Part shown: positions 20,101 to 28,911 of the stretch, piece by piece
How the letters are laid out: every line of letters begins with the position of its first letter
Numbering within the stretch: the first letter of the stretch is position 1
NCBI GenBank assembly: GCA_003141895.1
Contig: PLNT01000046.1
Span: 1-64,000 of the forward strand
Reading direction: 5' to 3'
Origin: Bacteroidales bacterium
GTDB taxonomy: Bacteria > Bacteroidota > Bacteroidia > Bacteroidales > VadinHA17
DNA length: 64,000 nucleotides
Notes under the pieces: model-generated
Database searches by the model: none
Told to the model about the DNA's origin: nothing
Seen by the model: the letters and a program-made list of their open reading frames with translations, nothing else
Made by a program: the position numbers and the translations under genes

Positions 20101-21448
20101 TACAGATCAGATAACTGTCAAAGGGCATAATATTTGTGGTGATGGGGTCCAGAGTGTTCTCCCGGTTTCTGTAAATACAGTGCCTGAAGCAATCGGTACA
20201 ATTTCAGGCAGTTCAAATTTATGTAAAAACCAGAAAGATGTTTTGTTTTCTATAAATGCAATTCCAAATGCTACCTCCTATTCATGGACATTACCTCAGG
20301 GCATAGCGGGCTCTAATTCAATGAATAGTGTGTCGCTGAATATTGGTCCGGATGCTTTCTCAGGAGATGTTAAGGTTTCAGGAGTAAATTCATGCGGTAC
20401 TGGTGCTGAAATAGTATTTCCTGTAATAGTTGATGCCGCTCCTGATTCTGCAGGACCTATTACCGGTCCGGCAAAAGTTTGCGGAGGAGAAACTAATGTA
20501 CAATATTCAGTTCCCAAATCAGACAAAGCTACCTCTTATATCTGGTCGCTCCCTGATGGGACAAGTGAAACAACAATTGCAAATAAAATTGCATTGAATT
20601 TTGATAATAATACTATATCAGGCAACCTGACTGTTTCACCTGTTAACTCATGTGGAAGTGGCAATAGCAAAAGTTTATTTATTGATGTTACCGTTCCATC
20701 TAAACCTGAAATAACTTCAGATAACTACAAGGCAGGAAGCTGTCTTGGAGAAACACCTCTGAAACTAAGTGTTAAAGAGGCTTTGCCCGGATATAATTAT
20801 TTGTGGTACAAGAACGGAGCTTCAATTAGCTCAGTTGCGTCATCTTATCTCGAAGGATATCTTTCAAGTGGTTATTATACCGTTGAAGCAGATCTAGACG
20901 GATGTACATCACAGTCTGAAATCTTCAAAGTACTCTTTTCGGATGCTCCTGAAAAACCGGTTATTTATTCCAAAGGGCCGACAGTATGGTACCTCGCATG
21001 CAGTAATGAGAATGCACCACACTACAAATGGTATTATAATGGGAGCATAATACCCGGAGAAGATAAATCTGTCTATGTAGCCGCTCAGAATCTCGGAAAA
21101 TATTATGTACTGGTAGGAAATGCCAATGGATGCTATACTGCAAGTGATGAAATAACTATCCCTTCTATTATTATGGGTATCGATGACATTGATCTGAATT
21201 CAGGAATAAAAATCTACCCAAATCCCACAACCGGAAAGTTAACTATCGAAATGAACAATAAATTATTTGGCGATTTGATGATCAATATTCTTAATCAGGA
21301 AGGAAAAGTAGTATCCTCTAAGAAAATAAAGAAGACAACTGAAGAATTACTCGACCAGACCGATCTAAGTGCATTATCAAAAGGAATCTATTATATTCAT
21401 TTGATTATCAATGATTTTAATTCATCCCAGAAAATAATTATAGAATAA
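17186..21448 (+). CDS. YCF48/BNR-like propeller protein with Fn3/Ig/PKD-like modules and T9SS type A sorting domain
   Basis: ATG at 17186 begins a signal peptide (MKTKISIFFLVFCLSLLSTFSNAQ); 14 repeats like GWAVGSNGTILKSTNGGSTWTSETSGT; PKD-like repeats (ISGS..VC.N...YSV); C-terminus GIKIYPNPTTGKLTIEM. Confidence 0.92.
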   Translation: MKTKISIFFLVFCLSLLSTFSNAQGVWEVQNPLPTCEPLNGSYWLNSTNLWAVGDNGTILKTVDGNTWTKLNSGTTSYLYGVYFFDANIGWAVGSNGTILKSTNGGSTWTSETSGTTQELYKVHFIDSNTGFIVGGTYASGSGIILKTTNGGNTWNILLSGYAYNFYDFDFIDTNNGWVVGDHGTILKTQNGGNAWTAQVSNTTNDLYTIQFINSNIGWAIGSSGRILKTIDGGITWNPQTSGVNAGLIACYFADTQTGWIAGEHYILKTIDGGQNWLVKSNSTYDYFNSICFADISTGWVIGNKILRTVDGGTSWINLITGVSNYALMSIYFSDANTGWSVGVGGTILKTINGGLSWLSQTSNTSNDLYGVQFVDNNNGWAVGASGTILRTNNRGLNWIVVTSGTSDYLFSVFFFNASNGWAVGGASSGTALFTIDGGQTWTVKANLPSKQLNYVHFFDASNGLALAPLSLTASTLLKTATGGNSWTSKTINLALNEVFFIDPNTAWAIGSNGSNIYKTTDGGTTWTTQVSSSGFMGLFFYDAAKGWVARTDGAVHGNLTMQKTTDGGSTWVIEKIPSLSVTKTYFVKPKVGWAAGFNGMIIHYTDYSPTTQASNVSIAGTTYQNINVSWTRGNGNQGALFAKQTNTGTCTPDVNVTYLPNATFGLGDQVGSTGWYCVYNGMGTSASISGLQANTAYTFQVCEYNFSPDFTHYNSTTATNNPITATTAIAPPQITTNPVAVTKCENLSTTFSTSASGTGLSYQWQVNSGPGFVNVTDDAVYSGSQTATLTLTGIPASLNSYKYHCVVSNTSGSATSNDAVLTVNPLPVTPSDISGSQIVCLNSIYPYSVSPIANASTYTWTYPAGFSVTSIIDNNINLTTSSGAVTGNITVQGLNGCGSGPVKSFPVSVRNLPANASQITGLNSVCTGSINIGYNTATISDADYYVWSLPLGATGTSSTNSIMVSYGTNPLTDQITVKGHNICGDGVQSVLPVSVNTVPEAIGTISGSSNLCKNQKDVLFSINAIPNATSYSWTLPQGIAGSNSMNSVSLNIGPDAFSGDVKVSGVNSCGTGAEIVFPVIVDAAPDSAGPITGPAKVCGGETNVQYSVPKSDKATSYIWSLPDGTSETTIANKIALNFDNNTISGNLTVSPVNSCGSGNSKSLFIDVTVPSKPEITSDNYKAGSCLGETPLKLSVKEALPGYNYLWYKNGASISSVASSYLEGYLSSGYYTVEADLDGCTSQSEIFKVLFSDAPEKPVIYSKGPTVWYLACSNENAPHYKWYYNGSIIPGEDKSVYVAAQNLGKYYVLVGNANGCYTASDEITIPSIIMGIDDIDLNSGIKIYPNPTTGKLTIEMNNKLFGDLMINILNQEGKVVSSKKIKKTTEELLDQTDLSALSKGIYYIHLIINDFNSSQKIIIE

Positions 21449-21455
21449 ATAAACC

Positions 21456-23375
21456 ATGAAACGATCTTCAATATTCTTATTCGTTCTTATGTTTCTCTAT
21501 ATGCCCAAAATAATGGGGGTCGAATTTTCTGCCAAGGAGAAGTCAATAATCTATACAAATGCCATCCAGGTTCTTCAGAACTACCAGTCGATTGTAAACC
21601 AGGTAGGAGAATCTGTCGTAAATAATATTGAAAAGGCTAAAAGCGGTTCGGAAAGCTTTCTGGAGCTATTTGTCAACAGACAGGTATTGATCTATAATGA
21701 CCTCGATCCGGCACATAAACTAAGTGAATTCTATGAAGCTGAGACATATTCATCAAATATAATCCTCTGGTATCCCGACGGGCTCTCCATACAGCTCGAT
21801 CTTGAAAACGCCAGGGTAAGCGATATTATGACACATGAAGAAAATGTGTACTCAATAGATATATTGGTGAAAAAAACTATCAATGGAAATTATCTGAATC
21901 AGACACTGAATAAAAATGTCGAAGAACTGACTTTCAGAATCGCCTTTGGATTGCAAAACAAATCGATAACAAATTTTAAAATCGTCGGAATCAGGAATGC
22001 CTCATCAAATTATGTAATTGACTACACACAGGCTCTGAAAGAGGTTAATAATGTTGATTTTAATGCTGATGATATGACAAAAATCAGGGGCGAGCTAAAA
22101 TCTTTACTTAAAGACTATTCAAATTATTTATCACTTCTTGGTGATCCCCAGGAACAGGCCGATGACAAAGAGTTCTATAAAACAAGTTTCATAAAATTAT
22201 TCCAGTCCGGTGATATAAAGATATTTAATGATTTCAGCCCGCAACCACTGACCAGCCTGATTTCTGTTACCGATTACCTTTCAGGCTTTTTGTCTGATTA
22301 CCCTTCCGGCATAAAGAATCTGTCGATCAATACCGACTCTGCAAAATTCGGTAAAGTAATGAAGACCGATAAGGAGAATTATTATACATATGTAAATGCT
22401 GATAAGTTCTTCTCGGGAAATTACAAGGGGAAGGATGTCTTCCGCAAAATGTTTCCTCTGATTTTTAAAATATCTTTTAAAGCTTCAGGAAAAACATTTA
22501 CAGATTTCACAATCAGCAGCATTGATATCTCATCTGTAAACTTCTACCAGGCATCTGCAGGGAATGCAGACAAAAAACCTGAAATCATTATTAAACCCGT
22601 TACACGAAAAGGACTGGGCCTGTCATTTACGGCATCATATGGTCAGACTCAAATCAATTCGAAGGATATAACAACCCTGACTGTAGCAAACGCCCAGCAT
22701 TCATGGAAAGTTACTCCCATGTACGGTTATCTGACTGCCCTGGGAGTGAATTACTTTTTTACTGATAATATTGCAGTAAAAAGCGGAATAGAATTCAGTA
22801 AATATTCAGAAAAATACAACCTGAACGGATCATTTACCAATAATGTCCTTTCAACAGATATCAATTCATCATCTTATTATAAACAAATTGACGTAAATTT
22901 AGATTCGGTAGTAAATATTAATTATATAACAATCCCTGTTTTAATAAATTTCGTGAGCGGGAAACCAGGAAGATTTGGTTTTTACGTTGAAGCTGGTGCT
23001 AAGATTTCAATTCCGGTCAGTGCATCATATTCAAGCAAAGGAAGTTTTAAAACATCCGGCAACTATCCCACTAACCCAAGTGTAATTCAGAATCTTAGTT
23101 TGCCAGAACTTGGATTCTACAACCGGGAAGGCACTATTAATAAAGGTGATATTGACTTTAAAGGATTAAATTTTTCTCTTTACAGTTCTATAGGAATAAA
23201 TATACCTTTGGGATACTATTCTTCTATCAGTATGGGTCCTGAAATGAATTTAGGGTTAACTGACATATTAAGTGATAAGAAAAAATATGTGGATATTTTC
23301 GGAAAATCATATGTTCATCAACCAACAAAAATTATGAACTTTGGCATCAGAATAAGCCTGACATACAAATTGTAG
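21456..23375 (+). CDS. Outer-membrane beta-barrel protein with duplicated N-terminal domain
   Basis: Signal peptide; two related N-terminal segments (FLELFVNRQVLIYNDLDP / FIKLFQSGDIKIFNDFSP); C-terminal barrel strands ending FGIRISLTYKL. Confidence 0.7.
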   Translation: MKRSSIFLFVLMFLYMPKIMGVEFSAKEKSIIYTNAIQVLQNYQSIVNQVGESVVNNIEKAKSGSESFLELFVNRQVLIYNDLDPAHKLSEFYEAETYSSNIILWYPDGLSIQLDLENARVSDIMTHEENVYSIDILVKKTINGNYLNQTLNKNVEELTFRIAFGLQNKSITNFKIVGIRNASSNYVIDYTQALKEVNNVDFNADDMTKIRGELKSLLKDYSNYLSLLGDPQEQADDKEFYKTSFIKLFQSGDIKIFNDFSPQPLTSLISVTDYLSGFLSDYPSGIKNLSINTDSAKFGKVMKTDKENYYTYVNADKFFSGNYKGKDVFRKMFPLIFKISFKASGKTFTDFTISSIDISSVNFYQASAGNADKKPEIIIKPVTRKGLGLSFTASYGQTQINSKDITTLTVANAQHSWKVTPMYGYLTALGVNYFFTDNIAVKSGIEFSKYSEKYNLNGSFTNNVLSTDINSSSYYKQIDVNLDSVVNINYITIPVLINFVSGKPGRFGFYVEAGAKISIPVSASYSSKGSFKTSGNYPTNPSVIQNLSLPELGFYNREGTINKGDIDFKGLNFSLYSSIGINIPLGYYSSISMGPEMNLGLTDILSDKKKYVDIFGKSYVHQPTKIMNFGIRISLTYKL

Positions 23376-23398
23376 TAATATCCGAAATCAATAAATAG

Positions 23399-24049
23399 AT
23401 GGTTAAGAAACTTCTCACAATAGTATTAGCTACCGCGATAAGCCTGATTGCATCAAGCCAGACAAAAACTGCTGTTACAAGTAAACAGGCAAAAATTACT
23501 GACGAAATCAATCTAAGTCCATCCGACATAGAATTATTCAAAGAACAGACAAAACAGAAAGTTGAAGAGTTTCAACAATATATCGTAACCCTTGGAAACA
23601 AAAATGAGCCGGCCGAAAAACGCAATATGGCTGAAAAAGAGGCCTTAAAGCTTTTTTACAATGGTGCCCAGATGGAGATAACAACTATAAAGCCCGACGG
23701 ATCGATCCAGAAAATAAACCGTCCAATGGAAAAATATCTCGCAAGGCTCAAATCTCTGCCATTTACGAAGGTTATCATTAAATTCTATGATATAGCTTAT
23801 ATCAGTGAGTTTACTAAGGGCCCTGACGGCAAATATTACTCCACTGCTACTATTATCCAGGAGTTTACCGGTTTCACTAACGATGAAATCGTCTACAAAG
23901 ATGTCACAAAAAAAGAAGTTGAGATCATTGTTGATCTTGTAGAGGACAAATTCTTTAACGAAAAAAGATGGAAAATCTTTCTTGGGGATATTAAGGCAAC
24001 AGAAACAAAATCAACAGAAACTGAAACAAAATCAACAGTACTAAAATGA
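23399..24049 (+). CDS. Hypothetical secreted protein related to the N-terminal repeats of the upstream barrel protein
   Basis: Signal peptide; EALKLFYNGAQMEITTIKPDG resembles IKLFQSGDIKIFNDFSP. Confidence 0.6.
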   Translation: MVKKLLTIVLATAISLIASSQTKTAVTSKQAKITDEINLSPSDIELFKEQTKQKVEEFQQYIVTLGNKNEPAEKRNMAEKEALKLFYNGAQMEITTIKPDGSIQKINRPMEKYLARLKSLPFTKVIIKFYDIAYISEFTKGPDGKYYSTATIIQEFTGFTNDEIVYKDVTKKEVEIIVDLVEDKFFNEKRWKIFLGDIKATETKSTETETKSTVLK

Positions 24050-24900
24050 CTTTAATACCTGTTCCAGGAAGACTTGTTGCTTTAATATTCTTTCTTCTCC
24101 TGGTTGCAAAAAATAATAATTGCTATTCTCAAACAATTGTTAAACAGGAAAACCAGAATGAAAAAAATTTCCTGGTACGCACAAAACAATTTAATGAGTT
24201 TGTTGACCGGTTCAATTATAAAGTAAATTTCCATGGAGACAGCGCTGATTCAGAATTCAAATCAAAAATTCCTCGCGACAAATTAATTAATTCCCTGTTC
24301 GACCTGAAAGATCCTCGTGTGGATCCAAATAACGAAAGGTATTCTAAAAAATATGTTGACGAAAAAACAGAATTTATCAGCGAGATGATCCTTAAGAATC
24401 TTTCAATAAATAAACATTCCGGTAAAATAATTGCTGAAGCAAGATCACGTGTGCTTTTAAAAGGAACTCCTCATGTCATCAGCATTTTTCTTTCCCAGGA
24501 AGTTTCAGGGAATAATACGGTAAAATGGGTTATAAATGATGTAAAAGGCGATCTTTTTAATTTCTTTAAAAGTGATACTTCTCTCGTTAGATTTATTCCT
24601 CCGTCAAGCAATGAAACTGACTTCCTAAACCTTAAAAGAGCGCTGGATGATACCGATCACCTGCAATATTACTCTTCAAAAGATTATTGTCCTGATTATC
24701 TTTCGGTATTTTATTATATGATTAATTCCAAACTAATCCAATTTGAATATACTGAAGAGATAATATACCACATCATCGATATCCCAGGCTGGTTCATTAA
24801 AGTAAAGGAATTTAACAGGAATGAGATGAATTCCGGATGGCTCATTACAGATATAGGGAAGAATACATTTGATAAGTTCAATTATCTGAAAAACAATTAA
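24046..24900 (+). CDS. Hypothetical secreted protein
   Basis: Overlaps the previous ORF by 4 bp (ATGA); N-terminal hydrophobic segment. Confidence 0.6.
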   Translation: MTLIPVPGRLVALIFFLLLVAKNNNCYSQTIVKQENQNEKNFLVRTKQFNEFVDRFNYKVNFHGDSADSEFKSKIPRDKLINSLFDLKDPRVDPNNERYSKKYVDEKTEFISEMILKNLSINKHSGKIIAEARSRVLLKGTPHVISIFLSQEVSGNNTVKWVINDVKGDLFNFFKSDTSLVRFIPPSSNETDFLNLKRALDDTDHLQYYSSKDYCPDYLSVFYYMINSKLIQFEYTEEIIYHIIDIPGWFIKVKEFNRNEMNSGWLITDIGKNTFDKFNYLKNN

Positions 24901-25095
24901 AAATTATTTTCCTGATAATTAGAAGCCACTTCAGTTTTCTTCATCTCATTATGAAGCTTTTTCAGTCTTATTTACGTTGCTTCCAGGGGTCAGCTCTAAA
25001 AGGTTCGATCAAATATTTATATATTTGCAAAGTTGTATGAACAATGGATAAAGCTGTCTCTTTTATAAACTAATCCGTCTTTAATATTATAATAA

Positions 25096-26907
25096 ATGCC
25101 TGATGTAATAAAGCTTTTGCCCGATTCGGTAGCCAACCAGATAGCTGCAGGAGAAGTAATACAAAGGCCTGCTTCTGTTGTAAAAGAGTTAGTTGAGAAC
25201 TCGGTCGATGCCGGAGGAAAATACATCAGGGTAATAATAAAGGATTCAGGGAAAACCTTAATCCAAATAATTGACGACGGGTCAGGGATGTCAGAAACTG
25301 ATGCCCGGCTATCATTTGAAAGACACGCTACATCAAAAATAACTACTGCCCAGGATCTTTTCGCAATTACTACAAAAGGATTCAGAGGAGAAGCTCTCGC
25401 TTCAATAGCTGCAGTTGCAATGGTTGAGCTTAAAACACGGCGGGAAGACAGTGAGACAGGGATCATGGTTGTGATAAGTGGCTCAAAGGTTGAAATGCAG
25501 GAACCATGCAGCTGCCCGGTCGGTTCAAGTTTTTCAGTAAAAAATCTTTTCTACAACATACCTGCCAGACGGAAGTTCCTTAAATCTGACAATACCGAGA
25601 TAAGACATATTGTCAATGAATTCCAGAAAATCGCCCTGGCACATCCTGACATAAGGTTTTCACTTCATCATAACGATTCTGAGATATACAATTTAACTTC
25701 CGGCAATCTGCGACAGAGGATAATCGGAGTTTTTGGAAAGCAAATAAACCAGGATCTGATTACACTTGAGACTGAAACAAGCCTGATCAGCATAAAAGGA
25801 TTTGTAGGGAAACCTGAAAATGCAAGAAGAACTTATGGAGAACAATTTTTTTTTGTGAATAACCGGTACATGAAGCATCCATATTTTCACAAAGCAGTTG
25901 TTGAAGCTTATCAGAACATTCTTCCTGTTGAAGCTATCCCATCATACTTCATTTTCATGGGAGCCGACCCTGCATCGATCGATATAAATATTCATCCTAC
26001 CAAGACGGAGATAAAATTTGAGGATGAGAGATCCATATGGCAAATACTCATGGCATCAGTAAGGGAAGCTCTCGGCAGATTCAATATTGTTCCATCACTC
26101 GATTTTGAAAATGAAGCACTTGTAGATATCCCTGTGATGATGAGGACCACCGGGACAATGCCTGATCAACCAAAGATAGAGATCAATACGCAATTTAATC
26201 CATTTGATGGTGAAGAGCGGTCGCCTGTACGATCAGGTTTTGTTGAACGTTTTGAAAGAGAAAATACTGCCAGCTGGGAAAAGTTATATACGGCTCATGA
26301 AAAGGAAAATGAAAATCCTGAACAATTTGAAAAGATAAGGGAGTCGACAAGAAAATTCTTTCAGATTAAAAATAAGTACTTTGTCTGCCCTGTCAAATCG
26401 GGATTAATGCTAATCGACCAGAAAAGAGCGCATGAAAGAGTCCTTTATGAAAGATTTCTTGACTCTCTGAGCAATGACAGGGCAATTAGCCAGGTGGAAC
26501 TATTTCCGGTAACAGCGGAATTAAATCCTGCCGATTACTATATTCTGAAGGAAATAGAAAACGAACTTCGTATACTCGGATTCAGTTTCCAGCATTCCGG
26601 GAAAAACAAGATTACTATCACTGGTAGACCTGCAGATAGTAGCTCATCCGATCCTCTTGAGATACTAGAGATATTACTTCAGGATTATAAAAACACCCAG
26701 GCGGAGCCTTCAATAAGTGCTAAAGAGAAAGTCGCAACCGGCATGGCATGCGCATCAGCAATTCCTTATGGAAAAGTTCTGAGCCAGGGAGAAATGGAAG
26801 ATCTGTTTGATACACTTTTTGCGTGCAAATCGCCAAACTATTCTCCAAAAGGAAAGCCTGTCATAAGTATTATAAGCCTCGAGGATATTGATAAAAGATT
26901 TAAGTAA
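25096..26907 (+). CDS. mutL: DNA mismatch repair protein MutL
   Basis: GHKL motifs: IAAGEVIQRPASVVKELVENSVDAG, IIDDGSGM, TKGFRGEALASIAAV; C-terminal MutL dimerisation domain. Confidence 0.97.
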   Translation: MPDVIKLLPDSVANQIAAGEVIQRPASVVKELVENSVDAGGKYIRVIIKDSGKTLIQIIDDGSGMSETDARLSFERHATSKITTAQDLFAITTKGFRGEALASIAAVAMVELKTRREDSETGIMVVISGSKVEMQEPCSCPVGSSFSVKNLFYNIPARRKFLKSDNTEIRHIVNEFQKIALAHPDIRFSLHHNDSEIYNLTSGNLRQRIIGVFGKQINQDLITLETETSLISIKGFVGKPENARRTYGEQFFFVNNRYMKHPYFHKAVVEAYQNILPVEAIPSYFIFMGADPASIDINIHPTKTEIKFEDERSIWQILMASVREALGRFNIVPSLDFENEALVDIPVMMRTTGTMPDQPKIEINTQFNPFDGEERSPVRSGFVERFERENTASWEKLYTAHEKENENPEQFEKIRESTRKFFQIKNKYFVCPVKSGLMLIDQKRAHERVLYERFLDSLSNDRAISQVELFPVTAELNPADYYILKEIENELRILGFSFQHSGKNKITITGRPADSSSSDPLEILEILLQDYKNTQAEPSISAKEKVATGMACASAIPYGKVLSQGEMEDLFDTLFACKSPNYSPKGKPVISIISLEDIDKRFK

Positions 26908-26957
26908 TATGATACACCAATCGCATAAAATAATTGGTTGTTTAACCCTCTTCCCAA

Positions 26958-27022
26958 CCTTCCCCCACGGGGGAAGGAGTAAGAAACTGACATTTCCCCC
27001 TTGGGGGAAACAGGAAAGGGGG
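26958..27022. repeat. Intergenic G/C-rich palindromes
   Basis: ccttcccccacgggggaagg and tttcccccttgggggaaa in one 65-bp stretch. Confidence 0.7.
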
Positions 27023-27168
27023 TCATCCAGAATAATTATAAATCGATAGTATGGCGCAATATTAAATTTTGTTAAAGGCAGTTTTTGTTATGACAAATTG
27101 ACTGAATGTAACAGACAAAGATTTTTGGCCCGACAATTGAAGTTAGAAAAAGAAATAAAAAAATTGAG

Positions 27169-27912
27169 ATGAACGGATACGGCAGAGGAATCCTGGGATT
27201 ACCCCCGGTTGTGAAAAATATCATAATGATTAATGTTTTGATGCTTCTGGCTTATTATGCAGCAGGAAGCGTTTTCGGGGTTGATCTCAATGCATTGCTT
27301 GGGCTTTATTTTCCAAAATCGGAACAATTCAAGCCTTTGCAGATTGTCACCCATATGTTTATGCATGCAAACTTCTGGCATATATTCTTCAATATGTATG
27401 CCTTGTTCATATTCGGGCCGATTCTGGAGAATGTGTGGGGGCCAAAACGTTTCTTCATTTTCTATATGGTTTGCGGATTAGGAGCAGCATTTACTCATGA
27501 AACGGTTATCTTCTTTCAGTATAATCATCTTATTAATAGTATGAGTCCTGATAATCTGCAGGCAGTTATTTCTGAAGGTGCGAACTATCTTCGACAGGGA
27601 AAGGTATTTACCGAGCCTGATATGCAAAATCTTCAGATATTGCTTAATACTCCAACTGTTGGTGCTTCGGGAGCTATATTCGGTGTTTTGCTTGCATTTG
27701 GAGTTCTTTTCCCAAATACTCAATTGATGCTGCTTATTCCACCCATTCCTATAAAGGCAAAATGGCTTGTTTTGGGCTATGGAGCTCTTGAACTTTTCCT
27801 TGCAGTAACACAACCGGGGAGTAATATAGCTCATGCTGCTCATCTTGGCGGCATGCTTTTTGGATATATTCTGATCAGGTATTGGAGAAAAACAACTAAT
27901 ACTTTGTACTGA
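27169..27912 (+). CDS. Rhomboid family intramembrane serine protease
   Basis: HMFMHANFWHIFFNM, GASGAIFGV (catalytic Ser), HAAHLGGMLFGY (catalytic His). Confidence 0.93.
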   Translation: MNGYGRGILGLPPVVKNIIMINVLMLLAYYAAGSVFGVDLNALLGLYFPKSEQFKPLQIVTHMFMHANFWHIFFNMYALFIFGPILENVWGPKRFFIFYMVCGLGAAFTHETVIFFQYNHLINSMSPDNLQAVISEGANYLRQGKVFTEPDMQNLQILLNTPTVGASGAIFGVLLAFGVLFPNTQLMLLIPPIPIKAKWLVLGYGALELFLAVTQPGSNIAHAAHLGGMLFGYILIRYWRKTTNTLY

Positions 27913-28799
27913 TGGGGATCTTTGATGACATAAGATTAACCTTCAGAAAAGGGAATAATCTTACAAAGCTTATCTATATTAATGTTGCAGTATTTATTCT
28001 GATAACGATTGTTGCTGTTATTGGATTTCTGCTTAATAACAATATAATATCTGAAAAAACCCTCGAACTTCTCTCGGTGCCTGCTTCTCTTAAAGTCTTG
28101 CTCGTACGTCCCTGGACATTGATCACCTATATGTTCACTCATAAAGATATTTGGCACATCCTGTTCAACATGTTATGGTTGTATTGGTTTGGCAGAATCT
28201 TTCTTGAATATCTAGATGAAAGGAAGCTTGTTGCTGTATATCTTCTCGGCGGAATTTGCGGAGCCCTGGTATATATTATCTCATTCAATGTCTTTCCGGC
28301 CTTTACATCCGTAGTTGCTGATTCTGCTGCTATTGGAGCTTCTGCATCGGTAATGGCCATTGTGGTCGCAATTGCAGTATATGTACCGGATTATACTGTG
28401 CAGATCTTTTTATTTGGAAGGATAAAGATAAAGTATATGGCTCTGGCGATATTTGTCCTTACCTCAGTTATGGACTTTTCAGTAAACTCAGGAGGAAAGC
28501 TCGCTCATATTGGAGGGGCTTTTTTCGGTTATTTCTATATAATAAATCTGAAACAGGGGCACGATATCGGAAAGGGATTTAATAAAATAATTGACTTTTT
28601 TGTAACTATGTTTAAACCAAGAAAAAGGCTTAAAGTCACTCACAAAAAAGTTGCTACTGAATTTGAATATAATAAAATCAGGGCTGAACATCAGACGAAA
28701 ATAAACCTCATTTTGGATAAAATATCCAAAGGAGGTTATGATAGCCTGACTAAGGAAGAGAAGGAAGCACTTTTTAAGGAGAGTCAGAAAAAAAATTGA
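27912..28799 (+). CDS. Rhomboid family intramembrane serine protease
   Basis: YMFTHKDIWHILFNMLWLYWFG, GASASVMAI (variant GxSG), LAHIGGAFFGY; start overlaps the stop of the preceding rhomboid. Confidence 0.9.
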   Translation: MGIFDDIRLTFRKGNNLTKLIYINVAVFILITIVAVIGFLLNNNIISEKTLELLSVPASLKVLLVRPWTLITYMFTHKDIWHILFNMLWLYWFGRIFLEYLDERKLVAVYLLGGICGALVYIISFNVFPAFTSVVADSAAIGASASVMAIVVAIAVYVPDYTVQIFLFGRIKIKYMALAIFVLTSVMDFSVNSGGKLAHIGGAFFGYFYIINLKQGHDIGKGFNKIIDFFVTMFKPRKRLKVTHKKVATEFEYNKIRAEHQTKINLILDKISKGGYDSLTKEEKEALFKESQKKN

Positions 28800-28800
28800 C

Positions 28801-28821
28801 ACCAACTATTTAACAGTTGGT
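28801..28821 (+). terminator. Possible hairpin downstream of the rhomboid pair
   Basis: accaact-atttaac-agttggt stem, weak T tract. Confidence 0.3.
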
Positions 28822-28911
28822 ACAACTTTTACACCTTATCGTCAAAAAACATTCTTCCGGAATAAATGTTCCTGTTAATAGTACTATTTTCGTAATCACA
28901 AATTATTGTAA

